Below, piece after piece: positions 1-6,345 of a DNA stretch of 7,540 nucleotides; within the stretch, counting starts at the first letter, position 1, and each line of letters starts with the position of its first letter. Position numbers and translations under genes: made by a program. The stretch is from contig JAJFHR010000248.1 in the NCBI GenBank assembly GCA_021775515.1, positions 1 to 7,540 of the forward strand, in the 5' to 3' direction. This DNA is from Hyphomicrobiales bacterium (GTDB lineage Bacteria; Pseudomonadota; Alphaproteobacteria; Rhizobiales; JAJFHR01). Below the pieces are notes generated by a model that saw only the letters and a list, made by a program, of their open reading frames with translations, searched no databases and was not told where the DNA came from.

Positions 1-1417
1 TGATCGCACTTACACTGCAGACGTGTTGATCGAAGGCGGCAAGATCGTTGAAATTGGTGAAAACCTCTTAGGCGACGAAGTGCTCGATGCTACCGGTTGT
101 TATGTCATGCCCGGCGGTATTGATCCGCACACTCATCTTGAAATGCCATTAATGGGCACCAAAACCTCTGAAGATTTTGAAAGCGGTACACGCGCAGCCC
201 TTTCAGGCGGCACAACAACGGTGGTTGATTTTTGTCTGCCCTCGCCAAACCAGTCGCTGCTGGAGGCCCGGCAGATGTGGGACAACAAGACCTCGAAAGC
301 CTCCTGTGATTATTCATTCCACATGGCGATCACCTGGTGGAGCGAGCAGGTGTTTGATGAAATGGCCACGGTCGTCGACAGCGGCATCAACACCTTCAAA
401 CATTTCATGGCCTATAAGGGTGCGTTGATGGTCGATGATGATGAAATGTATTCATCCTTCCAGCGTTGCTCCGCCTTGGGAGCCCTGCCGCTTGTGCACG
501 CTGAAAACGGTGACATCGTTGCCCAGCTTCAGGAAAAGCTGCTGGCAGAGGGCAACAATGGTCCGGAGGGTCATGCCTATTCGCGGCCACCGGAAGTGGA
601 AGGTGAAGCCACCAACCGCGCCATCATGATTGCCGATACGGCGGGAGTTCCCCTGTATGTTGTTCATGTATCGTGCGAACAGGCGCATGAAGCCATTCGC
701 CGCGCCCGGCAAAAAGGCATGCGTGTTTTTGGCGAACCGCTGATACAACATCTAACTCTTGATGAAACCGAATACTTCCATCAAAACTGGGATCATTCGG
801 CGCGCCGCGTCATGTCGCCGCCCTTCCGCAATAAAGCCCATCAGGATTCCTTATGGGCGGGCCTCCAGGCTGGAAGCCTTCAGGTCGTCGCTACTGATCA
901 CTGCGCCTTTACCAGCGAACAGAAGCGCTCCGGCTTTGGCGATTTCACCAAAATTCCAAACGGAACTGGAGGACTGGAAGACAGACTGCCGGTGTTATGG
1001 ACGCGTGGAGTGAATTCCGGACGGCTGACCATGAATGAATTTGTCGCCGTCACCTCAACCAATATAGCCAAGATTTTGAATATGTATCCGAAAAAAGGCG
1101 CAATTCTTGTCGGTTCAGATGCCGATATCGTCGTCTGGGACCCGGCGAGGACAAAGACCATTACAGCAGAGAAACAACAATCGGCGATCGATTATAATGT
1201 CTTCGAAGGCATTAAGGTTGCCGGGTTGCCGCGATTTACCCTGACACGGGGCATGGTGGCGATTAGCGAAGACGAGGTGAAGGCTCAACAAGGCCATGGT
1301 GAGTTTATCGCCCGTGACGCGTTTACAGCGGTGAACAGATCCTTGTCGAAATGGAAGGAAATTTCCTCTCCACGGGCGGTAATTCGCGATCCTGCCAATA
1401 TGCCGGCGGGCGTCTGA
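1..1417 (+). CDS. hydA: Dihydropyrimidinase / D-hydantoinase, 5' end cut off by window edge
   Basis: Cytoplasmic cyclic amidohydrolase that opens 5,6-dihydrouracil or dihydrothymine (and often hydantoins) to N-carbamoyl amino acids, the second step of reductive pyrimidine breakdown. The frame is open from base 2, reading DRTYTADVLIEGG, so the GTG at 23 is an internal valine and the true start lies upstream. About 471 residues are visible; the family usually has about 485, so only some 15 are missing. The dinuclear metal site is complete: the HTH pair in PGGIDPHTHLE (bases 128-136), the lysine that becomes carboxylated in FMAYKG (416-418), His in LVHAENGD (497-499), His in VVHVS (665-667) and Asp in VATDHCAF (896-898). 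The substrate-loop motif IPNGTGGLEDR follows at about 953-985. The enzyme therefore looks intact and active. It lies 33 bases before an ABC ATPase gene on the same strand and is probably co-transcribed with it. Family assignment is secure; uracil-pathway versus hydantoin preference cannot be read from sequence alone. Confidence 0.95.
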   Translation, partial: DRTYTADVLIEGGKIVEIGENLLGDEVLDATGCYVMPGGIDPHTHLEMPLMGTKTSEDFESGTRAALSGGTTTVVDFCLPSPNQSLLEARQMWDNKTSKASCDYSFHMAITWWSEQVFDEMATVVDSGINTFKHFMAYKGALMVDDDEMYSSFQRCSALGALPLVHAENGDIVAQLQEKLLAEGNNGPEGHAYSRPPEVEGEATNRAIMIADTAGVPLYVVHVSCEQAHEAIRRARQKGMRVFGEPLIQHLTLDETEYFHQNWDHSARRVMSPPFRNKAHQDSLWAGLQAGSLQVVATDHCAFTSEQKRSGFGDFTKIPNGTGGLEDRLPVLWTRGVNSGRLTMNEFVAVTSTNIAKILNMYPKKGAILVGSDADIVVWDPARTKTITAEKQQSAIDYNVFEGIKVAGLPRFTLTRGMVAISEDEVKAQQGHGEFIARDAFTAVNRSLSKWKEISSPRAVIRDPANMPAGV

Positions 1418-1450
1418 AATTGTTTCCGCTTCTAAGAGGGTGTTTAGCCT

Positions 1451-2257
1451 ATGGCTGCTTCCAGCAGTTTGTCAAAGGAACAATCTGTCATAAATATCAA
1501 TGATTTGTCTTTGACATTTAAGACAAATGACGGGTTGGTTCATGCCCTGTCAAACATTGACCTGACGATTAATTCAGGTGAGTTTGTTTCTCTCATTGGG
1601 CCTTCTGGCTGTGGTAAAACCACTTTGCTGCGGGTTATCGCCGATCTGGAGACGCCCACCGGCGGCAGTATCTTAGTCAACGCAATGAGCCCGCATGAAG
1701 CCAGGATGAAGCGGGCTTATGGTTATGTATTTCAAGCCGCAGCGCTTTATCCCTGGCGGACAATCGCGCGAAACGTCGGTTTGCCCTTGGAGATCATGGG
1801 GCTTGACAAAGAGGAATGCCAAAAACGCATTTCCCATAATCTTGCCCTGGTAAATCTGGAAGGTTTTGAAAAGAAATTTCCCTGGCAGCTTTCCGGCGGC
1901 ATGCAGCAGCGCGCCTCCATTGCCCGCGCCCTGGCCGTTGAGCCCGAATTGTTGTTAATGGACGAACCCTTTGGCGCCTTGGACGAAATTGTCCGCGATC
2001 ATCTCAATGAACAATTGTTGCGCTTATGGGATAAAACCAACAAGACCGTTGTTTTTGTCACTCACTCAATTCCCGAGGCGGTTTTTCTTTCAAGCAAAAT
2101 AGTGGTCATGTCGCCACGGCCGGGGCGAATTCACAGCATCATTGAAAGCAACCTGCCCAAAGACCGTACACTGGATATTCGGGAAACCCAGGAATTTCTC
2201 AACATTGCTCATGAAGTGCGCGAAGGATTGCGCGAAGGCCACTCTTATGAGGATTAA
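1451..2257 (+). CDS. ABC transporter ATP-binding protein (nitrate/taurine/pyrimidine-type importer)
   Basis: The 268-residue cytoplasmic ATPase that should power import through the two permeases encoded downstream. All nucleotide-binding motifs are present in order: Walker A GPSGCGKTT at residues 50-58, Q-loop Gln95 in VFQ, signature LSGGMQQR at 147-154, Walker B LLLMDEP with catalytic Glu172, D-loop at 175-178 and H-loop His205. The pattern AALYPWRTIARNV after the Q-loop and MSPRPGRI near residue 220 are typical of the NitT/TauT (SsuB/TauB-like) branch. The ATG at 1451 is preceded by AGAGGG at about 1435-1440, a reasonable ribosome site. The gene follows the dihydropyrimidinase by 33 bases and ends 5 bases before the small inserted gene. 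Family is clear; the substrate is inferred from the neighbours. Confidence 0.95.
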   Translation: MAASSSLSKEQSVININDLSLTFKTNDGLVHALSNIDLTINSGEFVSLIGPSGCGKTTLLRVIADLETPTGGSILVNAMSPHEARMKRAYGYVFQAAALYPWRTIARNVGLPLEIMGLDKEECQKRISHNLALVNLEGFEKKFPWQLSGGMQQRASIARALAVEPELLLMDEPFGALDEIVRDHLNEQLLRLWDKTNKTVVFVTHSIPEAVFLSSKIVVMSPRPGRIHSIIESNLPKDRTLDIRETQEFLNIAHEVREGLREGHSYED

Positions 2258-2262
2258 CTGGG

Positions 2263-2796
2263 ATGGGTGCTTTGAATGAAATTCAACTTCTAGCCGATTG
2301 TACAAGAACATTGTTGCCAGTTCTTAGACAAGCGGAACAAGAAGGAATAGCTGATATTGAGAGACTCGGTACAGTCGGTGTCAACGTACTGCGGAGTGTT
2401 CAGCTTCAACGAATTGTAATTGTTGTTGGTATGTTGTCAGTTTTTGAAGCAGTTCTGAAAGATGAACTTGAACTGAGGGAGATTGTTCCAGAACTCAGAG
2501 ATTATCTGATTTCTCGTGACAAAACAGATTTAGCCGAAAAATACGAAGAGCTACGTCTGGCAATCAATGTTCTTAAACACGGCTCTGGGAGAAGTCATGA
2601 GATACTCTGGGCAAAAAAGGAAAAACTCAGTTTCCATATCAAGGAAGAAGGCCATTGGTTTTTTGGTGAAGGTGACCTGACAGATGGACACGCCTTAATA
2701 CTGGTTGATGACGACTTTATCATACAATGTGCAAATCTGATTGAAGAGATCAATCGCGTAGTCTTTGATTTAGGGGATATGAATGATGAGAGGTAA
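2263..2796 (+). CDS. Unrecognised 177-residue protein, possibly HEPN-like, inserted in the ABC operon
   Basis: I do not recognise a named family. The protein is predicted to be soluble and mostly helical, with no signal peptide and no convincing membrane span. A helix around residues 48-70 (IVIVVGMLSVFEAVLKDEL) and a later LRLAINVLKHGSGRS stretch (97-111) resemble the two-helix layout of HEPN-type proteins, in which a conserved N-x-x-x-H lies late in the fold. Here Asn102, His106 and the following G-x-G-R-S are present, but isoleucine stands where the canonical HEPN arginine would be, so RNase activity would be doubtful. It starts 5 bases after the ATPase stop, and its end overlaps the next permease start by 14 bases, so it should be translated with the operon. 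Two hand-counted 60-base blocks (2281-2340, 2461-2520) have 40% and 42% GC against 60% at 1921-1980 in the ATPase gene, pointing to foreign origin. The open frame and tight junctions support a real gene; the HEPN link is tentative. Confidence 0.75.
   Translation: MGALNEIQLLADCTRTLLPVLRQAEQEGIADIERLGTVGVNVLRSVQLQRIVIVVGMLSVFEAVLKDELELREIVPELRDYLISRDKTDLAEKYEELRLAINVLKHGSGRSHEILWAKKEKLSFHIKEEGHWFFGEGDLTDGHALILVDDDFIIQCANLIEEINRVVFDLGDMNDER
2772..2777 (+). promoter_or_regulatory. Ribosome binding site for the first permease, inside the inserted gene
   Basis: AGGGGA lies 5 bases before the ATG at 2783 (8 before the ATG at 2786), within the last codons of the small inserted gene. It supports initiation at the tandem ATG pair and shows that the permease's translation signal is carried by the inserted gene's 3' end. 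Confidence 0.6.
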
Positions 2797-3658
2797 TGTA
2801 AATATCTTTCCCTTACTTTGTGTTCTAACAGGTATCATCGTCATCTGGTACGCGAGTGCCATCTACATGAATGCGCCGTTTCAACGTGATGTTTATCAAA
2901 GAGCCAAAACCCAGTGGACCACGACCCAACTAATCGGCGACACCCTCGCGCAAAAACGCCCGGTACTGCCAGCCCCCCATCAGGTGGCCGAGGAAATCTA
3001 CAAAACGACCTTCCTCAAGAAAGTTACCTCGAAACGCTCGTTAATTTATCACAGCGGGATTACGTTCTCGTCGACGATTTTGGGTTTTATCATCGGCGTC
3101 GTGCTTGGCATTGCACTGGCCGTTGGCATTGTTCACAATAAGGCGCTTGATAAAAGCCTTATGCCGTGGGTGATTTCCTCGCAAACCATCCCCATTCTGG
3201 CCATCGCCCCGATGATAATCGTCGTGCTCAATGCGGTTGGCATTCAAGGTTTGCTGCCCAAGGCATTTATTTCCACTTACCTGAGTTTTTTCCCGGTTGT
3301 TGTCGGCATGGTCAAGGGCTTGCGATCTCCGGAAATCATTCATCTTGATTTAATGCGCACCTATTCGGCCACCCAATGGGATGTTTTCTGGAAATTGCGC
3401 TGGCCATCGTCGATGCCGTTTTTATTTACCTCAATGAAGGTTGCAATCGCTGCCGCCCTTGTCGGGGCCATTGTCGGTGAATTGCCCACCGGTGCCGTTG
3501 CCGGTCTAGGCGCCCGCCTGCTGGCTGGCTCATATTACGGCCAGACAATCCAGATTTGGTCGGCGCTATTCATGGCGGCACTCCTGGCCGGGACACTGGT
3601 CGCCCTTGTCGGCATCGCCAACCGCATGGTGCTTAAACGCATGGGGATGGCCGCATGA
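2783..3658 (+). CDS. ABC transporter permease 1 (binding-protein-dependent, NitT/TauT type)
   Basis: Inner-membrane permease of 291 residues. One N-terminal membrane segment (about residues 9-29) is followed by a periplasmic stretch of about 60 residues containing RPVLPAPHQVAEEI. The transport core follows, with hydrophobic segments near 91-117, 128-150, 157-177, 215-233 and 258-280. The cytoplasmic coupling loop that contacts the ATPase is seen as LDLMRTYSATQWDVFWKLRWP (188-208), the EAA-loop equivalent of this family, followed by VGAIVGELPTGAVAGLGARL. Two adjacent ATGs (2783, 2786) are possible starts. The stop overlaps the next permease's start in an ATGA arrangement, indicating coupled translation of the two permeases, which probably form a heterodimer. 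The core residues have many close parallels in permeases I associate with hydantoinase/pyrimidine gene clusters of alphaproteobacteria; that link is from memory. Confidence 0.93.
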   Translation: MMRGNVNIFPLLCVLTGIIVIWYASAIYMNAPFQRDVYQRAKTQWTTTQLIGDTLAQKRPVLPAPHQVAEEIYKTTFLKKVTSKRSLIYHSGITFSSTILGFIIGVVLGIALAVGIVHNKALDKSLMPWVISSQTIPILAIAPMIIVVLNAVGIQGLLPKAFISTYLSFFPVVVGMVKGLRSPEIIHLDLMRTYSATQWDVFWKLRWPSSMPFLFTSMKVAIAAALVGAIVGELPTGAVAGLGARLLAGSYYGQTIQIWSALFMAALLAGTLVALVGIANRMVLKRMGMAA

Positions 3659-4794
3659 CGTTGTTTCAAAAATGCCTCGCCGTTCCCGCCGCGCTTTTGC
3701 TGTTTATGGCGGGTCTGAGTTCGTTCGCCGCGCTGGAGAAAGATGCAGGCGCCGTGACGATTTTTACCCCAACAATTCCCTTTCTCATTGTGCTGTTATG
3801 CCTGTTCTATTTGTTATCTTCAGTGTATTTTTCTAACGCTCTCATTAACAAGATTGGCGTGTTGCTGAGCGCCTCTGCCACAGCCTTGATTGCCACGGCA
3901 ATTCTGATAACCAAACTCGATGTGATTGCGCAATTGCTTCCCGGATTTTGGTTCCTGTTGGCAGGCGCGTGGCTGATGTCTTGGCTTAGCGTGGAAAAAT
4001 TGTCTGAATTTGAACGCATTCCCCGCCTGCTCGACCTCGCGCGGGCGATCGCCATTCCGGTAATATTCGGGTTCTGGCTCCTGCTTGGCTGGGAGGCGCT
4101 GACCCGTGGTTTTAATGTCCCCAAAGTACTGCTGCCATCGCCGAGTATCATTGCCGAGAGGTTTTTATCCTCCCTTCCCATTCTGTGGGCCGATTTTCAA
4201 CAGACATTTCTCAAAGCCGTTCTAATCGGTTATGCAATTGGCTGTGGCTCAGGTTTTTTCATAGCCATATTGATCGACCGTTCACCGTTTCTGCGCAAGG
4301 GGTTGATGCCGATCGGCAATCTTGTCTCCGCTTTGCCGATTATCGGAGTGGCTCCGATCATGGTCATGTGGTTTGGCTTTGATTGGCAATCCAAGGCCGC
4401 TGTTGTCGTGGTTATGACGTTTTTTCCAATGCTGGTAAATACAATTGCCGGCCTCGCCGCAGCCCGGACGATGCAGCTTGATTTAATGAAAACCTATGCA
4501 GCGGATTACTGGCAAACTCTGTTTAAGTTGCGGTTGCCCGAAGCCTTGCCTTTTATCTTTAATGCCTTGAAAATAAACTCGACTTTGGCGTTGATCGGTG
4601 CCATCGTTGCCGAGTTCTTCGGGACACCGATTGTCGGAATGGGTTTCCGGATTTCCACAGAAGTCGGCAGAATGAATGTCGATATGGTGTGGGCGGAAAT
4701 TGCGGTAGCAGCACTTGCTGGCTCCGCGTTTTATGGTGTTGTGACACTAATTGAAAGAAGGCTTACTTTCTGGCATCCGTCCATCAGGGCGTGA
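3655..4794 (+). CDS. ABC transporter permease 2 with extra N-terminal membrane domain
   Basis: Second inner-membrane permease, 379 residues, about 100 more than the usual 250-280. The C-terminal part from about residue 130 is a standard NitT/TauT permease core: VLLPSPSIIAERF at 158-170, membrane segments thereafter, and the coupling loop LDLMKTYAADYWQTLFKLRLP, followed by LIGAIVAEFFGTPIVGMG. The first 125 residues add about four hydrophobic segments (roughly 8-27, 40-58, 66-86, 93-112) of no recognised family. Because the core keeps its own motifs, the extension is an addition in the same frame and not a frameshift artefact. The start ATG at 3655 shares bases with the preceding stop (ATGA), the usual sign of translational coupling. 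It probably pairs with permease 1 and is served by the same ATPase. Confidence 0.93.
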   Translation: MTLFQKCLAVPAALLLFMAGLSSFAALEKDAGAVTIFTPTIPFLIVLLCLFYLLSSVYFSNALINKIGVLLSASATALIATAILITKLDVIAQLLPGFWFLLAGAWLMSWLSVEKLSEFERIPRLLDLARAIAIPVIFGFWLLLGWEALTRGFNVPKVLLPSPSIIAERFLSSLPILWADFQQTFLKAVLIGYAIGCGSGFFIAILIDRSPFLRKGLMPIGNLVSALPIIGVAPIMVMWFGFDWQSKAAVVVVMTFFPMLVNTIAGLAAARTMQLDLMKTYAADYWQTLFKLRLPEALPFIFNALKINSTLALIGAIVAEFFGTPIVGMGFRISTEVGRMNVDMVWAEIAVAALAGSAFYGVVTLIERRLTFWHPSIRA

Positions 4795-4812
4795 GTTGGG
4801 GGAGCGTAAACA

Positions 4813-4818
4813 AGGGAG
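4813..4818 (+). promoter_or_regulatory. Strong ribosome binding site of the binding-protein gene
   Basis: AGGGAG sits 6 bases before the ATG at 4825 and is the best Shine-Dalgarno match in the operon. This fits the excess of binding protein over membrane components usual for ABC importers, and it fixes the start just ahead of the signal peptide. Confidence 0.7.
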
Positions 4819-4824
4819 AAAAAC

Positions 4825-5811
4825 ATGAAGACGTTTTTTGCAGCCGCGGCAGCATTGGCTGTTGGTCTCAGCAGTACCATTGCTTTGGCCCAGGAAGCGG
4901 TCACATTGCAACTGAAGTGGGTCACGCAGGCACAATTTGCCGGATATTATGTCGCCAAGGAAAAAGGTTTTTATAAAGAGGTAAATCTCGACGTTACGAT
5001 CAAACCCGGCGGCCCTGATATTGCTCCGCCGCAGGTGATTGCCGGTGGTGGCGCCGATGTTGTTATCGATTGGATGCCGTCTGCTCTGGCCAGCCGGGAA
5101 AAAGGCGTCGCACTTGTTAATATCGCCCAACCGTTCAAACGCTCCGGCATGATGCTGACCTGCCGCAAGGATTCAGGCATCAAGAGCCCGGCAGACTTCA
5201 AGGGAAAGACTCTCGGCGTATGGTTTTTTGGCAACGAATATCCCTTCCTGTCGTGGATGTCGAAGTTGGGAATTCCGACCAACGGCGGGCCAGACGGGGT
5301 AACCGTGCTCAAGCAGGGCTTTAACGTCGATCCGATTTTACAAAAACAGGCTCACTGTGTATCGACCATGACCTACAATGAATATTGGCAGATCATTGAT
5401 GCCGGTCTGTCGCCGGATGATTTGATCGTATTCAAATATGAAGACCAGGGCGTATCAACCATGGAAGATGGCCTCTACGTTCTGGAGGACAAACTCAAAG
5501 ATCCTGCATTTGCCGACAAGATGGCACGTTTTGTCAAAGCGTCAATGAAGGGATGGACGTGGGCGCGGGAAAATTCGGATGCCGCTGCCGACATCGTGCT
5601 CGAAAATGATGCAACCGGTGCGCAGACTGAAAAACATCAACGTCGAATGATGCAGGAAATTAATAAACTGACGGCAGGATCAAACGGCAAACTTGATCCG
5701 GCGGATTTTGACCGGACGGTGGCCACGTTGCTTTCCGGCGGATCTGATCCTGTGATCAGCAAAAAACCCGTAGGTGCCTGGTCTCACGCGATAATCGATA
5801 AGGCGATGTGA
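4825..5811 (+). CDS. ABC transporter periplasmic binding protein, NMT1/THI5-like (pyrimidine-type)
   Basis: Secreted ligand receptor of 328 residues. A Sec signal peptide is plain: MKTFF, a hydrophobic Ala/Leu-rich stretch, then ALA before Gln23 as probable cleavage site. The mature protein begins with VTLQLKWVTQAQFAGYYVA, the hallmark of NMT1/THI5-like proteins (ThiY/RibY relatives). Further family marks are the ADVVIDWMPSAL stretch (77-88), GVWFFGNEYPF (131-141) and TMTYNEYWQ (181-189). The mature chain has only two cysteines, Cys113 and Cys178, which could form a disulfide in the periplasm. Known relatives bind the thiamine-pyrimidine precursor or riboflavin. Next to a dihydropyrimidinase, a pyrimidine or hydantoin ligand is the more likely cargo here, but that is inference. 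It starts 30 bases after permease 2 and is the last gene before the terminator. Confidence 0.93.
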   Translation: MKTFFAAAAALAVGLSSTIALAQEAVTLQLKWVTQAQFAGYYVAKEKGFYKEVNLDVTIKPGGPDIAPPQVIAGGGADVVIDWMPSALASREKGVALVNIAQPFKRSGMMLTCRKDSGIKSPADFKGKTLGVWFFGNEYPFLSWMSKLGIPTNGGPDGVTVLKQGFNVDPILQKQAHCVSTMTYNEYWQIIDAGLSPDDLIVFKYEDQGVSTMEDGLYVLEDKLKDPAFADKMARFVKASMKGWTWARENSDAAADIVLENDATGAQTEKHQRRMMQEINKLTAGSNGKLDPADFDRTVATLLSGGSDPVISKKPVGAWSHAIIDKAM

Positions 5812-5831
5812 AATTAGGCAAAAGCAAAAAC

Positions 5832-5861
5832 AAAAAGGTGAGCCTTTTGGCTCACCTTTTT
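5832..5861 (+). terminator. Rho-independent terminator of the hydA-ABC operon
   Basis: A perfect 13-bp inverted repeat (5832-5844 and 5849-5861) with core GGTGAGCC/GGCTCACC and a TTTT loop. The right arm ends in five T and the left arm starts with five A, so the hairpin can stop transcription from either side. It begins 20 bases after the binding-protein stop codon and closes the operon. Confidence 0.92.
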
Positions 5862-5873
5862 CAGACTGCTGAC

Positions 5874-5902
5874 AAACCCCGTAATATTTTAGCGGAGTTT
5901 TT
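5874..5902 (+). terminator. Possible second, weaker terminator hairpin
   Basis: AAACCCCG (5874-5881) can pair with CGGAGTTT (5893-5900) over 8 positions with one C-A mismatch and an 11-base loop. Five T at 5898-5902 overlap and follow the right arm. It may back up the strong terminator just upstream, or be the edge of the decayed insertion sequence. The evidence is only the fold. Confidence 0.3.
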
Positions 5903-5955
5903 CTTTGGGGTGTCAATTCGGCAATGGAACTATCCAGCGGAGGCTGCCTTTGCCC

Positions 5956-6146
5956 CTATGCAGGGCTGGTTTTCGTTGTTGCGCTTAACACCACTGCGAT
6001 TTTCTTGATGTTCTGGGCAAACTCTTTTCCGTCAAAGCGCCGCCATCTGTTTTGACTGAATGTACTGGCATCAAACACCTCGTCCGTCAGGCGCAGCCCG
6101 AGGATCCAGACTCTCCAACGTGGCCATTTCAAGTTCGGTCTGGCGG
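5956..6146 (-). pseudogene. Remnant of an IS5-superfamily transposase (N-terminal region)
   Basis: Reading the minus strand down from about 6108 gives WILGLRLTDEVFDASTFSQN and then RWRRFDGKEFAQNI. This matches the conserved N-terminal stretch of IS5/IS1182-type transposases, where RWF-GL, D-hydrophobic, a DxSTFSKNR-like block and R-RF follow each other. Just upstream, in a different frame, RQTELEMATLE (about 6112-6145) resembles the SERxLMExL block that precedes RWF-GL in the same families, so a frameshift near 6110 splits the fragment. The frame runs into a TAG at 5956-5958 and the catalytic C-terminal part is absent. No start codon or full-length frame exists. This is a dead relic; the exact IS cannot be named from this much sequence. 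Confidence 0.55.
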
Positions 6147-6335
6147 GCGGTGGAACATTTTAACATACCACGGTTGAATCAGGTCGAACTTGCCAGAACA
6201 AGCAGTTTCAATGGCGAATAGCGGCAGGCAGTGCGGAGCGAAATGGGCACTGGGCACAGCCAAGTTGGTCGCTGGGGCAATTAGGTTGCTAAAATCAATA
6301 AAATAGAACATTGTGTGAACATAGTTGAACCATTC

Positions 6336-6339
6336 GAGG
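6336..6339 (+). promoter_or_regulatory. Ribosome binding site deciding the exporter start
   Basis: GAGG lies 6 bases before the ATG at 6346. A longer frame begins at a TTG at 6325, but no purine-rich site stands before it, so the ATG is preferred. Confidence 0.55.
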
Positions 6340-6345
6340 CTTATT

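Larger units (their letters stand above)
5862..6345. other. Gene-poor stretch with insertion-sequence debris
   Basis: About 480 bases without an intact gene. After the operon terminator there is a second, imperfect hairpin (5874-5900), then a decayed minus-strand transposase fragment (about 5956-6146). The remaining 200 bases before the exporter gene show no convincing protein similarity. The last 60 bases are AT-rich and should hold the promoter of the exporter gene, but I could not pick a good pair of -35 and -10 boxes. Confidence 0.6.

Noticed and set aside
23..25. GTG as the real start of the dihydropyrimidinase
   Set aside because: The frame stays open to the window edge and the upstream residues DRTYTAD fit the family N-terminus, so this is an internal valine.
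3041..3343. Minus-strand open frame of 100 residues opposite permease 1
   Set aside because: It is antisense to well-conserved membrane segments, and its composition (many Asn, His, Asp, Arg) is what an antisense reading of such a gene produces.
5680..5916. Minus-strand open frame of 78 residues across the terminator
   Set aside because: It overlaps the binding-protein gene and runs through the terminator hairpin; the translation is low-complexity and resembles no protein.
6129..6311. Minus-strand open frame of 60 residues upstream of the exporter
   Set aside because: No ribosome site or family resemblance; it partly overlaps the transposase relic in another frame.
6286..6312. Candidate promoter TTGCTA plus a TAGAAC box upstream of the exporter
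   Set aside because: The spacing is about 12 bases and the -10 match is only about three of six, too weak to claim.
6325..6345. TTG start extending the exporter by 7 residues
   Set aside because: No ribosome site stands before the TTG, while GAGG lies 6 bases ahead of the ATG at 6346 and the shorter protein has the family's usual length.
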